From an uncultured Gemmatimonadota bacterium (GTDB lineage: Bacteria > Gemmatimonadota > Gemmatimonadetes > Gemmatimonadales > Gemmatimonadaceae), in NCBI GenBank assembly GCA_902826615.1, contig CADEFN010000002.1, positions 732,811 to 796,810 on the forward strand: 64,000 nt of DNA. The letters run 5' to 3'. The notes beneath the pieces were generated by a model. That model was given only the letters and a program-made list of their open reading frames with translations, did not search any database and had not been told where the DNA came from. This document shows, piece after piece, positions 42,454 through 51,611 of the stretch. The stretch's first letter is position 1, and the number at the start of each line of letters is the position of its first letter. The position numbers and the translations under genes are program-made.

Positions 42454-43979
42454 CGGCTGATCAGGTCTTCCATGAACTTCACCGCCTTCGCGTCCTTGCT
42501 TTGACCCAGCCAGAACACGGCCTTCTTGCGCAGCTCGCGATCCTTTTCGGTGCGAGCGATATCGATGAGTTTGTCCACGGCGTCGCGACGCTGCGAGAGC
42601 ACAAAGATGAGCTGGTCCTTCATCTCGCTGTCGGTGAGTCGCGAATACAGGTTGCCTAACGACTCAACGCTCAGGGCCCGGTTCTGCCCCGCCCAGAAGA
42701 GCGCCTTCTTGCGCACCTCCACATCCTCGCGAGTGTTCATCACGAGATCCATCAGCCATTTGTCTACAGACGCGGAGCGTGTCTGGGACAGCGAGAAGAT
42801 GATCTTGTCCTTGAGATCCTCGTCGCCGACCTTGTCGAAGAGCCCCATGAGCAGGGCCGCGTTGCCTGCATCCTTGCGCTGACCGATCCAGAAGATCGCC
42901 TGCTCGCGCAGCCGTTTGGGTGCGCCGTCGCGCTGAGCGAGGTCGCGCAGGAGCGTAGCGGACCTTTCGCTGTTGTGCTGCGAAAGCGCGAAGACCACCT
43001 TGTCGAGCACATCTTCATCCCGCTCAGTCTTGAGCAGGTCTTCGAGGATGGTGACCGCCCGCTCGTTGCGCAGCTGCCCGAGCCAGAAGACCGCCTGTTC
43101 GCGCACCTCACCGTCGGGGTCTGACTTGACGGCGTTGACCAGGATGTCGGCCGACCGCGCTTCACGTTTCTGCGAGACCAGGAAGACCGCCTTTCGACGC
43201 AACACCACGGAGCAGCGGTCGCGACGAGCCAGCGTGCGTTCGAGAATCGGGAGTGCCCGCTCCGAATCCATTTGCAGCAGCGCATTGAGGGCCTCGACGC
43301 GTTCGTCATCGTCTTCGTCGGGGCAGCCCTGTTCCTGCGAGCCTCGCGATGCGCTACCACCACGCGACCCACCGCTGCCACCAGCGGCGCCACCACGTCC
43401 CTCTGCGCGAGCCGTGATTTCGCGGGCGCATCGTTCGTCGCCCTGTCGTGCCAGCTCACCACACACCCGCACCCGCAACGTGCGCGCATCACCCGCCACA
43501 GAGGCGCGTGGATACTCGTCGGCCAATGTGGTGAGGGAGGCCAGCGCCGTTTCGAGCCCGGCGGTGTTCCCCATTCGGGACATGGCCCAGGCGTGCCAGT
43601 ACAGAGCGTCGGCCGCGACCGGTGCCTTTTTGTCACGCGCACGCACCTGCATGAACAAGTCTGCTGCGCGCCTGTAGTCCCGTCGGTCCAGCAGCTGACG
43701 ACCCATCCGGTAGAGCGAATCGCTGGTCTGGTCACCACCGTTCAGCGTGACATCCACCCAGCTCCCGGCCACTCCGGCCAGCGCCACGAGTTCACGGGTC
43801 GCGTCGTGGGCCAGGCGGGCCACGCCCGACACGGGCCGCGCGGCCCTGGCAACGGACGCCGCCACCTCGCGGGCCTCGGTCTCCGTCAGCACGCGGGAAC
43901 TCTGCGCTCCAGCCTGTGCTCCCGCGAGAAGAACAACCGCGAGCGCGGGGCGAGCCATGATCTCCAGATATCGGTTCAT
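42450..43979 (-). CDS. Secreted TPR/HEAT-repeat protein
   Basis: 509 residues with a signal peptide (ARPALAVVLLAGAQAGAQ). Residues 85-175 look TPR-like (YRMGRQLLDRRDYRRAADLFMQV, AADALYWHAWAM). A Gly/Ser-rich linker (RGGAAGGSGGSRGGSASRGS) follows, then about eight HEAT units with the recurring pattern R-x-K-A-x-F-W-x-G-Q alternating with x-I-I/V-F-x-L-S-Q. No catalytic motif. It lies in the ECF sigma operon. GGAGA lies 6 bases before the ATG at 43979, immediately after an octamer that contains the previous gene's stop. Confidence 0.85.
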   Translation of the reverse strand: MNRYLEIMARPALAVVLLAGAQAGAQSSRVLTETEAREVAASVARAARPVSGVARLAHDATRELVALAGVAGSWVDVTLNGGDQTSDSLYRMGRQLLDRRDYRRAADLFMQVRARDKKAPVAADALYWHAWAMSRMGNTAGLETALASLTTLADEYPRASVAGDARTLRVRVCGELARQGDERCAREITARAEGRGGAAGGSGGSRGGSASRGSQEQGCPDEDDDERVEALNALLQMDSERALPILERTLARRDRCSVVLRRKAVFLVSQKREARSADILVNAVKSDPDGEVREQAVFWLGQLRNERAVTILEDLLKTERDEDVLDKVVFALSQHNSERSATLLRDLAQRDGAPKRLREQAIFWIGQRKDAGNAALLMGLFDKVGDEDLKDKIIFSLSQTRSASVDKWLMDLVMNTREDVEVRKKALFWAGQNRALSVESLGNLYSRLTDSEMKDQLIFVLSQRRDAVDKLIDIARTEKDRELRKKAVFWLGQSKDAKAVKFMEDLISR

Positions 43980-43990
43980 TGTATTCTCCG

Positions 43991-44608
43991 TTAGGTGCCG
44001 CGCACTGGCGCGGGCGCCGAGTTACGAATGCGTGTGAGAAGTTCCCCGCCCCGAAGTGACCGCTCGACATGCCGGCGATCGTCGGGGGTACCTGCTGCAG
44101 AGAGCTGGACCAGCTGCGCCAGCGTGAGTTCGAGATCTTCGAGCAGCGCACGCCGCTCAGCCCTGTTGGCGGCCGGCGAGTCGAGAAGGAGCCGCGTATC
44201 CGCCAGCATGTCGCGGGCCCAACCCTCGGTGGCCGGGTCAAGTTCGCTGACCGCGCCAAGCGTGGATCGCGCGCTGGTCAGCAAGGCGTCTGCCCGCTCG
44301 AAGTGCACACGCGCCGCTTCGTCGTACGTCCCGGTGGCGTCGGACGTGGCCGCCACGGGCGCCGCAGCCTGGCCCGCGCGCTCACCCCGCGTCACCCCGG
44401 CACGATACGCCACCGCCACCAGGACCGCCGCCGCGGCCGCGGCAGGAATCCATCGTGGAAGAACCCAACGTCGCAAGACCGGCGCGGGGGTCTTGATCCC
44501 CGCCTCGATCGCCGTCCACATCGCCTCGCGCGGCACCTCGCCGCGTGGCGCGTTGTAACCGGCTGCCGCGTCCTTGAGCCACATGTCAAACCGCTCGTCG
44601 TCACTCAT
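43991..44608 (-). CDS. Putative anti-sigma factor (single membrane helix, no zinc motif)
   Basis: 205 residues. A cytoplasmic N-terminus of about 55 residues (SDDERFDMWLKDAAAGYN, REAMWTAIEAGI) precedes one membrane helix (WIPAAAAAAVLVAVAYRAGV), then a helical periplasmic part with ARVHFERADALLTSARSTLG. The gene is coupled to an ECF sigma gene by an ATGA overlap, the usual arrangement for anti-sigma factors, but the HxxxCxxC zinc motif of ZAS proteins is missing. The stop TAA lies in an octamer (ACCTAACG on the minus strand). The function is inferred mainly from position. Confidence 0.7.
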   Translation of the reverse strand: MSDDERFDMWLKDAAAGYNAPRGEVPREAMWTAIEAGIKTPAPVLRRWVLPRWIPAAAAAAVLVAVAYRAGVTRGERAGQAAAPVAATSDATGTYDEAARVHFERADALLTSARSTLGAVSELDPATEGWARDMLADTRLLLDSPAANRAERRALLEDLELTLAQLVQLSAAGTPDDRRHVERSLRGGELLTRIRNSAPAPVRGT

Positions 44609-45147
44609 GCTGACCATGCTCCGGCAAAGTCCGCGAGCAGCTCGCGCAACCGCGCGCGCGCCCGGAACAGCTGTGCCTTCGAAGTGCCGGTCTGAATCCC
44701 CAGCGCCTCGCCGATCTCCTCATGCGTAAAGCCTTCGACATCGTGCATCACGAACACCGTGCGATATCCGGTTGGAAGGGCGTCGATTGCGGCGTACAGC
44801 CGGTCCCTCAAGTCGGGATCGGCCCGCCGTGGTGTCGTGCCTAACAACTCGGCGGACTCCATCTCCACTTCCCGTCCGCGGATGCGCCGCACCTTGCGCA
44901 GCCCGTTCAGCGACACCGACACCGCGATGGTGTGCAGCCAGGTGCTGAACGCCGACTCCCCCCTGAACTCGCCCAGCTTTCCGAAGGCACGGATAAAGGC
45001 GTCCTGCGTGAAGTCCCGTGCCAGGTCCTCGTCACCCGCCAGCCGAAAGGCCAGCCGGTACACCCGGTCCACATGCGCGTCGTACAGGGCGCGCTGCGCC
45101 TCCGGGTTGCCTGCCGCCGCCTGCGCCACCAGCTCACGATCGAGCAA
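44605..45147 (-). CDS. ECF (RpoE-like) RNA polymerase sigma factor
   Basis: About 180 residues. Region 2: DRVYRLAFRLAGDEDLARDFTQDAFIRAFGKLGEFRGESAFSTWLHTIA. Region 4: LPTGYRTVFVMHDVEGFTHEEIGEALGIQTGTSKAQLFRARARLRE. Both are typical of ECF factors. I place the start at the TTG at 45147 (LDRELVAQAAAGN) because AGGA lies 5 bases upstream and earlier in-frame residues are not sigma-like; the frame is open to 45222. The operon is sigma, anti-sigma and two secreted HEAT proteins, so it probably controls an envelope response. Confidence 0.9.
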   Translation of the reverse strand: MLDRELVAQAAAGNPEAQRALYDAHVDRVYRLAFRLAGDEDLARDFTQDAFIRAFGKLGEFRGESAFSTWLHTIAVSVSLNGLRKVRRIRGREVEMESAELLGTTPRRADPDLRDRLYAAIDALPTGYRTVFVMHDVEGFTHEEIGEALGIQTGTSKAQLFRARARLRELLADFAGAWSA

Positions 45148-45297
45148 CAGTGTCCTGTGGTATGAGATGGAGGTGCATCTGGCGATTGGCGTTCTGGACC
45201 GACCTTGGGACACCCGGTGCAACGAGAGGGTTGCGCGGCACTTCTGACCGCCAAACCCCTATCCCGCTCTCGTGCGTGGCAGCAACTTGGCGCCCCA

Positions 45298-46734
45298 ATG
45301 ACGAGCCCTCCAACCCCCCCGCGCGCCCTGGCCGATCAGCTCTGGTGGCGCTGGCTCGCCATCGCGGCGGTTGCCGCCGGGATCCTCCTGCTCGGCGCCC
45401 CGGCGGGCATCGATCCCAAGGGCTGGCGTCTCCTCGCGATTTTCCTGGCAACCATCGTGGGGTCGATCCTGCGCCCCGTCCCAGCGGCCGCGGTGGTCTT
45501 CCTCGGGGTCTGTGCCATGGCCGTTGCCAACACCATGACCCCCGCCCAGGCGCTCAAGGGGTACTCCGACCCGGTGGTCTGGCTGGTGTTGTGTGCCTTC
45601 TTCATTTCCAAAGGCGTGATGAAGACAGGGCTGGGACGCCGTATTGCCTTTCTCTTCATTCGCGCCCTCGGGAAGCGCTCGTTAGGTCTGGGATACGCCC
45701 TGGTGGGCACCGACGCCGTGCTGGCCACGGTGGTGCCCTCCAACAGTGCCCGCGCCGGGGGGATCGTCTTTCCCATCGTGCGCAGCCTCGCCGAGGCCTA
45801 CGACTCCACGCCCGGGCCGACTCGACGGCGGCTTGGCGCGTACCTGATGAAAACGATGTATCAGTGCGACGTGATTGCCTGCGCCATGTTCCTCACCGGC
45901 CAGGCGTCCAACGTGCTGATTGCCAAGTTCGCCATGGACGCCGCGCAGGTGGAGCTCACCTACGCCCGCTGGATGCTGGGTGGCATCGTGCCAGGGATCG
46001 TGGCACTCCTCACGGTGCCCTGGGTGCTCTTCAAGCTTTACCCGCCCGAGGTGACCCACACCCCGCACGCGACCGAACTGGCGCAGCGCGAACTCACCGC
46101 TATCGGGCCCATGACGCCCGGCGAACGGATGATGCTGGTGGTGTTCGCCATGGTCGCCTTGTTGTGGATGACGCCTTCGATCCATGGAATCCATTACGCC
46201 GTGGTCGCCCTGCTTGGCGTGAGCGCCCTGCTCCTCACGCGCGTGATCCAGTGGGAGGACCTCATCACCGAGCGCCAGGCCTGGGACACCTTCATCTGGT
46301 ACGGCGGTCTGGTGCGCATGGCCGAAGCTCTCGGCGAAACCGGGATCACCAAACGATTTGCAGAAGAAGCGGGGACCTGGACCGCGGGATGGAACTGGGC
46401 GCCGGCGCTCGCCATCCTCGTCCTGGTGTACTTCTACGCGCACTATGCCTTCGCCAGCATCACCGCACACGCCACCGCCATGTTCACTCCGTTTGTGGTG
46501 GTGGCCATCGCGGCGGGTGCGCCTCCACAACTGGCCGTCCTGTCACTGGCCGCCGCCTCCAACCTCGACGCCTCGCTCACCAACTACGGCACGACCCACG
46601 CCCCCATCTACTTCGGCGCGAACTACGTGACGCAGCGGGAATGGTGGCGCCTGGGGTTCATCGTCTCCCTCGTGACGTTAGGCATCTGGGGCACCATCGG
46701 CGTGGGCTGGTGGAAGATCCTCGGCTGGTGGTAG
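45298..46734 (+). CDS. DASS-family anion symporter (SLC13/CitT type)
   Basis: 478 residues, about 12 membrane helices. The hallmarks are two anion/sodium loops: VVPSNSARAGGIVFPI (Ser-Asn-x-Ala-Arg near 145) and AAASNLDASLTNYGTTHAP near the end. This is the plant 2-oxoglutarate/malate translocator and bacterial CitT branch, which exchanges dicarboxylates or citrate. Two octamers are present, in SLG and TLG. It is divergent from the ECF sigma operon, with 150 bases between. Start ATG at 45298; no strong ribosome binding site. Confidence 0.9.
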   Translation: MTSPPTPPRALADQLWWRWLAIAAVAAGILLLGAPAGIDPKGWRLLAIFLATIVGSILRPVPAAAVVFLGVCAMAVANTMTPAQALKGYSDPVVWLVLCAFFISKGVMKTGLGRRIAFLFIRALGKRSLGLGYALVGTDAVLATVVPSNSARAGGIVFPIVRSLAEAYDSTPGPTRRRLGAYLMKTMYQCDVIACAMFLTGQASNVLIAKFAMDAAQVELTYARWMLGGIVPGIVALLTVPWVLFKLYPPEVTHTPHATELAQRELTAIGPMTPGERMMLVVFAMVALLWMTPSIHGIHYAVVALLGVSALLLTRVIQWEDLITERQAWDTFIWYGGLVRMAEALGETGITKRFAEEAGTWTAGWNWAPALAILVLVYFYAHYAFASITAHATAMFTPFVVVAIAAGAPPQLAVLSLAAASNLDASLTNYGTTHAPIYFGANYVTQREWWRLGFIVSLVTLGIWGTIGVGWWKILGWW

Positions 46735-46771
46735 TCATCGCGGTCGCTCATCCTTTCTGCTGAATCGTTCA

Positions 46772-47899
46772 ATGCTTTCGTTTCGTCATCAGGCTTCGGC
46801 CCCGCGCGCGACTCTCGACGACCTCGAGACGCCCTGCGCCCTCGTCGACCTCGACCGGCTGAGCGCCAATCTGGACGCGATGGCCTCCTACACGGTGGTC
46901 CACGGGCTCGCGCTGCGTCCGCATGTCAAAACGCACAAGTCACCACGGATCGCCGCCGAACAGATGCGGCTGGGCGCCGCCGGGCTCACCTGCGCCACGC
47001 CGCGAGAACTCGAAGTAATGTCCGAAGTCTCGGGTGACCTGCTGCTCGCCTACCCCGCCATCGGCTCAGCGCGCGTCAAACGGGTCATGGAGCTTCCGCG
47101 CGAAGTGCGCGTGAGTGTCGGGCTCGATTCCATGATTGCCATAGACGAGCTCGCGGCCGGAGCACGGGCCGCTGACCGCGATGTCGACGTGCTCATCGAA
47201 GTGGACCTCGGCATGCATCGTGTCGGGGTGCAAAGCGCCGAAGAAGCGCTCGCCCTCGCGATGCATGTGCGGGCCAGCGCGCCGCTGCGCTTCGCTGGTG
47301 TCATGTTCTACCCGGGACACATTCGCGAACATGTCTCGGAGCACCACGGAAAGCTCACGCAGCTGGCCTCCGACGTGCAGCACCTGATTCGTGTGTTGCG
47401 GGATGCCGGTCTTCCGCCACGGGTGGTGAGTGGCGGCTCCACCCCGCTGGCCTGGCGCATTCACGAAGTGCCGGGTGTGACCGAAGTGCGGCCCGGGACC
47501 TATGTGTACAACGATCGCACCACCGCCGAGATCGGGTCGTGCAGCTGGGACGACATCGCCTTCACGGTGCTCGGCACGGTGGTGAGCACCGCCGTACCGG
47601 GTCAGGCCGTGGTCGATTGCGGCGCCAAGGCGTTAGGCAGAGAGCCCATGCGTGGCGTGGCCGGCGAAGGGTTCGGCGCCCTGTTTGATCGTCCCGAGGT
47701 CGTTGTCGCCCGCATGAGTGAAGAACATGGGATCCTCGACTTGTCCAACACGGATTGGAGGCCACGCGTCGGCGACCGGGTCCGTATCGTGCCCAATCAC
47801 GTGTGCATCGTGGTACATCTCAATGATGTGATCCACGGCGTGCGTGGTAACCAGGTCGAGACGACGTGGCCGGTGTCGGCACGTGGACGCCAGCCCTGA
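46772..47899 (+). CDS. D-threonine aldolase/D-serine dehydratase-like PLP enzyme
   Basis: 375 residues, fold type III (alanine racemase-like barrel). The N-terminus TPCALVDLDRLSANLDAM and the PLP lysine in LRPHVKTHKSPRIA fit the family. The metal ligands expected in the C-terminal domain are visible as PNHVC (His and Cys). This places it with D-threonine aldolases and eukaryote-type D-serine dehydratases. It would degrade D-hydroxy amino acids, a theme shared with the D-aminotransferase at 33,094. Octamer read Ala-Leu-Gly. Starts 37 bases after the transporter gene, so the two may be co-transcribed. Confidence 0.88.
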   Translation: MLSFRHQASAPRATLDDLETPCALVDLDRLSANLDAMASYTVVHGLALRPHVKTHKSPRIAAEQMRLGAAGLTCATPRELEVMSEVSGDLLLAYPAIGSARVKRVMELPREVRVSVGLDSMIAIDELAAGARAADRDVDVLIEVDLGMHRVGVQSAEEALALAMHVRASAPLRFAGVMFYPGHIREHVSEHHGKLTQLASDVQHLIRVLRDAGLPPRVVSGGSTPLAWRIHEVPGVTEVRPGTYVYNDRTTAEIGSCSWDDIAFTVLGTVVSTAVPGQAVVDCGAKALGREPMRGVAGEGFGALFDRPEVVVARMSEEHGILDLSNTDWRPRVGDRVRIVPNHVCIVVHLNDVIHGVRGNQVETTWPVSARGRQP

Positions 47900-47936
47900 A
47901 GTAAAGTCCCAACCGACCTCACACCCCGTCACCGTC

Positions 47937-49601
47937 ATGCGCGCTGCACGTCACCACCGTCTCGCCCTCCTGCTCGCCGTTGTGCCAGCAACAGGCTTCG
48001 CCCAGGAGATCCCGGCCGCGAGGGTGGACTCCGTGTTCTCCGTCTATAACCGGACGAATGGTCCCGGGTGTGCGGTGGGTGTCTTTCAGAATGGCCGCAT
48101 CGCCTACGCGCGCGGATACGGCATGGCCGACCTCAACCAGGGGATGGCCATTACGCCGCGCACGGCGTTTTACATCGCGTCGACCTCCAAACAGTTCGCA
48201 GCGGCCAGCCTGACGCTGCTGGCCGCGCAGGGCAAGGTGTCGCTCGACGACCCGGTGAGGAAGTACGTTCCCGAACTTCCCGAGTACGCCAATGCTGTCA
48301 CGCTGCGTCACCTCATGCATCACACCAGCGGGATACGCGACTACCTGGGCCTGTGGGGTATGTCGGGGCGTTCCATCGCCGACGAAATACCCGAAGAGTT
48401 TGCCATCGACCTGATCGCACGTCAGCGCGCCCTCGACTTCGCGCCAGGCACCAGATGGTCGTACAGCAACTCCGGGTATTTCCTCATCTCGGTCGTGGTG
48501 AAGCGCGCCAGCGGCATGTCACTCCGCGAGTTCTCGACGGCGAACATCTTTGCGCCACTCGGCATGCGCGACACACACTTCCATGATGACAATACCATGG
48601 TGGTGCCACGCCGCGCCGAGGGGTACCAGCCCGACGGCAAGGGTGGATACCAGATCGTGCGAACAAGCTTCGCACTTGTAGGTGATGGCGGTCTGATCAC
48701 CACCATCGAAGACCTCGCCCGATGGGATGAGAACTTCCATGCGAACCGGCTGGCCGGTGGCGACGCCGGGCTGGTGCAGCGGCTCTACACACCCGGACGG
48801 CTCTCCAACGGCGAGGCGACGACCTACGCCTCCGGACTCATGGTCAGGACGTACCGCGGGCTCCCGACTATCGAACACGGGGGATCCTTCATTGGTTTTC
48901 GTGCCGAGCTGCTGCGATTTCCGGGTGCGCACACCTCGGTCGCGGTCTTGTGCAATGACTACACGGCTCCCAGCGAAATGCTCGCCAAACGTGTGGCCGA
49001 CGTCGTGCTTGCCGGCACACTCGGGAGTGCGACGGCGTCCGCGGCAACCGGCACTCCAGCGGTCGCGCCTGCCCTTCTCGATCGCTATGCCGGTCGCTAC
49101 GAACTCATGCCGGGGCTTGCCGCGACCATTGTGCGTGCCGGGAACGCGATGCAACTCACCATGGCAGGTCAGCAGCTGCCCCTGAACCCCACCAGCGACT
49201 CCACCTTTGTGAGCCCTGGCCTTCCGGGGACGATCACCTTTCGTCGGCTGGCCGATGGCGCAAACGGGTTGGTGGCGCCGGCATTCGGACTTGAGACTCC
49301 CGCCACGGCACTGCGCCCGGCGGTGCCTCTCACTCCAGCGGAACGGCAGGCGCTGGCCGGTCGCTACCTCTGCGATGAACTGCTGACAACCTTCACGGTG
49401 CAGGACCAGCAGGGTCGTCTCATGGTGCGGGGCGGCATGGGCGCGTGGCTCCCGCTCGAGCCTTTCCAGCCCGGTGAACTCACCACCGGCTCCGCAAAAG
49501 TGGTGGTGGAGCGCGATACCAAAGGCAACGTGACCGGACTCTCGTTGAACGCCGCACGCATGCGGAACATCAAACTGGTTCGCGTCGCGGGCTCACGCTG
49601 A
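47937..49601 (+). CDS. Secreted beta-lactamase-family serine hydrolase
   Basis: 554 residues with a signal peptide (LALLLAVVPATGFAQ). Class C-like motifs: STSKQF (S-x-x-K, near 80), YSNSGY (Y-x-N), and EHGGSF in place of KTG. The catalytic domain extends to about 360; the rest (about 380-554) is a beta-rich tail of the lipocalin-like type seen in such enzymes. It is probably a D-aminopeptidase, esterase or PBP4*-like peptidase rather than an antibiotic-resistance enzyme. Start ATG at 47937, 37 bases after the preceding gene. Confidence 0.9.
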   Translation: MRAARHHRLALLLAVVPATGFAQEIPAARVDSVFSVYNRTNGPGCAVGVFQNGRIAYARGYGMADLNQGMAITPRTAFYIASTSKQFAAASLTLLAAQGKVSLDDPVRKYVPELPEYANAVTLRHLMHHTSGIRDYLGLWGMSGRSIADEIPEEFAIDLIARQRALDFAPGTRWSYSNSGYFLISVVVKRASGMSLREFSTANIFAPLGMRDTHFHDDNTMVVPRRAEGYQPDGKGGYQIVRTSFALVGDGGLITTIEDLARWDENFHANRLAGGDAGLVQRLYTPGRLSNGEATTYASGLMVRTYRGLPTIEHGGSFIGFRAELLRFPGAHTSVAVLCNDYTAPSEMLAKRVADVVLAGTLGSATASAATGTPAVAPALLDRYAGRYELMPGLAATIVRAGNAMQLTMAGQQLPLNPTSDSTFVSPGLPGTITFRRLADGANGLVAPAFGLETPATALRPAVPLTPAERQALAGRYLCDELLTTFTVQDQQGRLMVRGGMGAWLPLEPFQPGELTTGSAKVVVERDTKGNVTGLSLNAARMRNIKLVRVAGSR

Positions 49602-49703
49602 CCAGGGCGCGGCGGACGAGGGCGATTCTCCGCCCTTGTCCCCACGCGCTTCACACGCGGTGATGTCGCGCTAGTTTGCGGCACTTCGTCTTCACCGGAC
49701 CGC

Positions 49704-50915
49704 ATGGACAACATCACGCACGCTCTCGCAGGTGGACTCATGGGAGCGGCGGCGGCACACCTTCTGGAACGGCGCGCGTCACGTCAGGTCCCGGGTCTCA
49801 GAGGGGCGGCGCTCACGGTCGGCATTGTGGCCGCCGAGTTCCCCGACATTGACGTGTTCTACTCGGGCCCTGTGCTCGGCATGGGGAACACCGGATACCT
49901 GCTGCATCATCGCGGACACACGCACACGGTGGTGTTTGCGCTGCTCGCAGCGGTCGTTATCTGGCTGGTGACCCTGGCCGTACGGCGCGAGCTGCGCGCG
50001 GCACCATTTGCGCGTGGCCTCCTGGGCCTGTCGGTGGCCGGCACGCTGTCGCACATCGCCCTCGACTACACCAACAACTACGGCGTGCACCCCTGGTGGC
50101 CAATGGACAACCGGTGGTTCTATGGCGACGCCATCTTCATCGTCGAACCGTGGTTGTGGATTGTCTCGCTGCCAACACTGGCCCTGCTGGCTCAGCGCGT
50201 GGCGGGACGTGTGATCTGGTCGATCCTGCTTGTCGCAATCCTCGCGGCCTGCTGGCGGGTGGGTCTCGTTTCGCGAGGCGCTGCGCTTGTGGCTACCGCC
50301 GGCGCTGTGCTCTGGTCAGGGCTGGTGTGGCGTCTCACCGACGCCCGACGCCTGATGCTGGCCTTTGGGGGTTGGGTGGCTGTGGAGTTCTCCTTTTTCG
50401 CCACGAGTGCCTGGGCTCGTGGGCTGGTGCAACAAGCGGTTGGCGCCTCGGTAGTGGATGTGGTGATGACGCCAGCACCTGGGGATCCCTTCTGTTTGCG
50501 GGCGTTGGTTGGCACCAGGGACGACACCACCTGGGGCGTGACCACCGCGACGGTAACACTCCTCCCTCGGCTTCAGTCGAATGAGGGATGCGCTCGCCGG
50601 ATCGGTGGTAGCGTTTCCAACACGCCTTCCACGCGGCAGGCAACCGCGTCCATCGTGTGGGGGTCTACCTGGGAGGCACCGCTGCGGGATCTGCAGCAGA
50701 TGGCGCGGGATCGGTGTGACGCGCTCGCGGCCCTGCGTTTCATGCGTCTCCCGCAGTGGCGCGCGGAAGCGAGCGGCGTCGTGGACCTGTGGGACGCACG
50801 ATTTGGCGAAGGAGGCTTTGCGAGTGTGGTGTTGCCGGCGCAGCGACCACCCTGTCCGCGGTGGGTGCCCTCATGGGAGCCGCCCAGGAACGATGTGCTC
50901 AACGCCTCACGATGA
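49704..50915 (+). CDS. YdjM-like membrane-bound metal-dependent hydrolase
   Basis: 403 residues. The N-terminus MDNITHALAGGLMGAAAAH and the segment YLLHHRGHTHTVVFAL, with several histidines, then LSHIALDYTNNYGVHPWWP, are the metal-site motifs of the YdjM (LexA-binding, inner-membrane hydrolase) family. About six membrane helices follow to residue 250, then a soluble C-terminal part of about 150 residues. Substrate unknown. Start ATG at 49704. Confidence 0.85.
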   Translation: MDNITHALAGGLMGAAAAHLLERRASRQVPGLRGAALTVGIVAAEFPDIDVFYSGPVLGMGNTGYLLHHRGHTHTVVFALLAAVVIWLVTLAVRRELRAAPFARGLLGLSVAGTLSHIALDYTNNYGVHPWWPMDNRWFYGDAIFIVEPWLWIVSLPTLALLAQRVAGRVIWSILLVAILAACWRVGLVSRGAALVATAGAVLWSGLVWRLTDARRLMLAFGGWVAVEFSFFATSAWARGLVQQAVGASVVDVVMTPAPGDPFCLRALVGTRDDTTWGVTTATVTLLPRLQSNEGCARRIGGSVSNTPSTRQATASIVWGSTWEAPLRDLQQMARDRCDALAALRFMRLPQWRAEASGVVDLWDARFGEGGFASVVLPAQRPPCPRWVPSWEPPRNDVLNASR

Positions 50916-50938
50916 CGGTGCTTCCACCCGAGGTGGAA

Positions 50939-51502
50939 TCAGTCGGCAGTGGCGAGCGCTGGGGAGCGCAGAACGGCGGCGGGCACCGTGAGCCGCACAT
51001 CGATGTGGACATCATCGGCAATCGCGAGAAACAGCGGATTCAGTCCCGCCAACCCCGGCGGCATGCCGACCCCGAAGTGTTTGCGCGACACCACTGTCGT
51101 ACCGGTGAGACGAGCCACGTCATCGCTGGTCAGTGCCCCACCTAGCGAGCAGCGACACCGCACCTGCCCGTGGGCGCCACGCAAGGCAAGATCACCGGTG
51201 AGGCGCACTTCCTGATTGGTAAGCTCGGCCGTGCGACAGCTGAAGCGAATGACGGGATGGAGGTCGGCATTGAGGAATCGCTCGGCGCGGAGATGACGAT
51301 CGCGCAGGCCGATGCCGGTGCGCACACTGGCGCTTTCGACCTCGAGCGTGAGTTCGACGGATGACAGGCCGCTCTCGCCCAGCCGGAGACCGCCACGGAC
51401 CCGGTCGAACACACCGCGAACGGTGACCAGGCCAAACCACTGAACGCGAAAGGCAACTTCCGTGTTGCTGCCGTCCAGATTGAGGGCGCGAAAGCTGTTC
51501 AT
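50939..51502 (-). CDS. YceI-like protein without signal peptide
   Basis: 187 residues. The YceI lipocalin-like fold is visible in LDGSNTEVAFRVQWFGLVTVRGVFDRVRGGL, SVELTLEVESASVRTGIGLRDRHLRAERFLNADLHPVIRF and the C-terminal VGMPPGLAGLNPLFLAIADDVHIDVRLTV. Such proteins bind isoprenoid-like lipids, usually in the periplasm. Here the ATG at 51502 leads directly into the fold (MNSFRALNLDG) with no signal sequence, so it may be cytoplasmic. It is convergent with the YdjM-like gene, with 23 bases between. Confidence 0.82.
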   Translation of the reverse strand: MNSFRALNLDGSNTEVAFRVQWFGLVTVRGVFDRVRGGLRLGESGLSSVELTLEVESASVRTGIGLRDRHLRAERFLNADLHPVIRFSCRTAELTNQEVRLTGDLALRGAHGQVRCRCSLGGALTSDDVARLTGTTVVSRKHFGVGMPPGLAGLNPLFLAIADDVHIDVRLTVPAAVLRSPALATAD

Positions 51503-51611
51503 GCTCACGCGAGTGCCCCGCCGGGGAAACACAGTACGCCGCCGCCGACCATTTGCCTGCTCCACCCCCACGATCGACGACGGCGCACTATGATGTTCTC
51601 CCTGTGTAGTG

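Noticed and set aside
45018..46763. Long open frame overlapping the DASS transporter in another frame
   Set aside because: The translated product is Arg/Gly/His-rich and lacks any domain, whereas the other frame gives a clean transporter.
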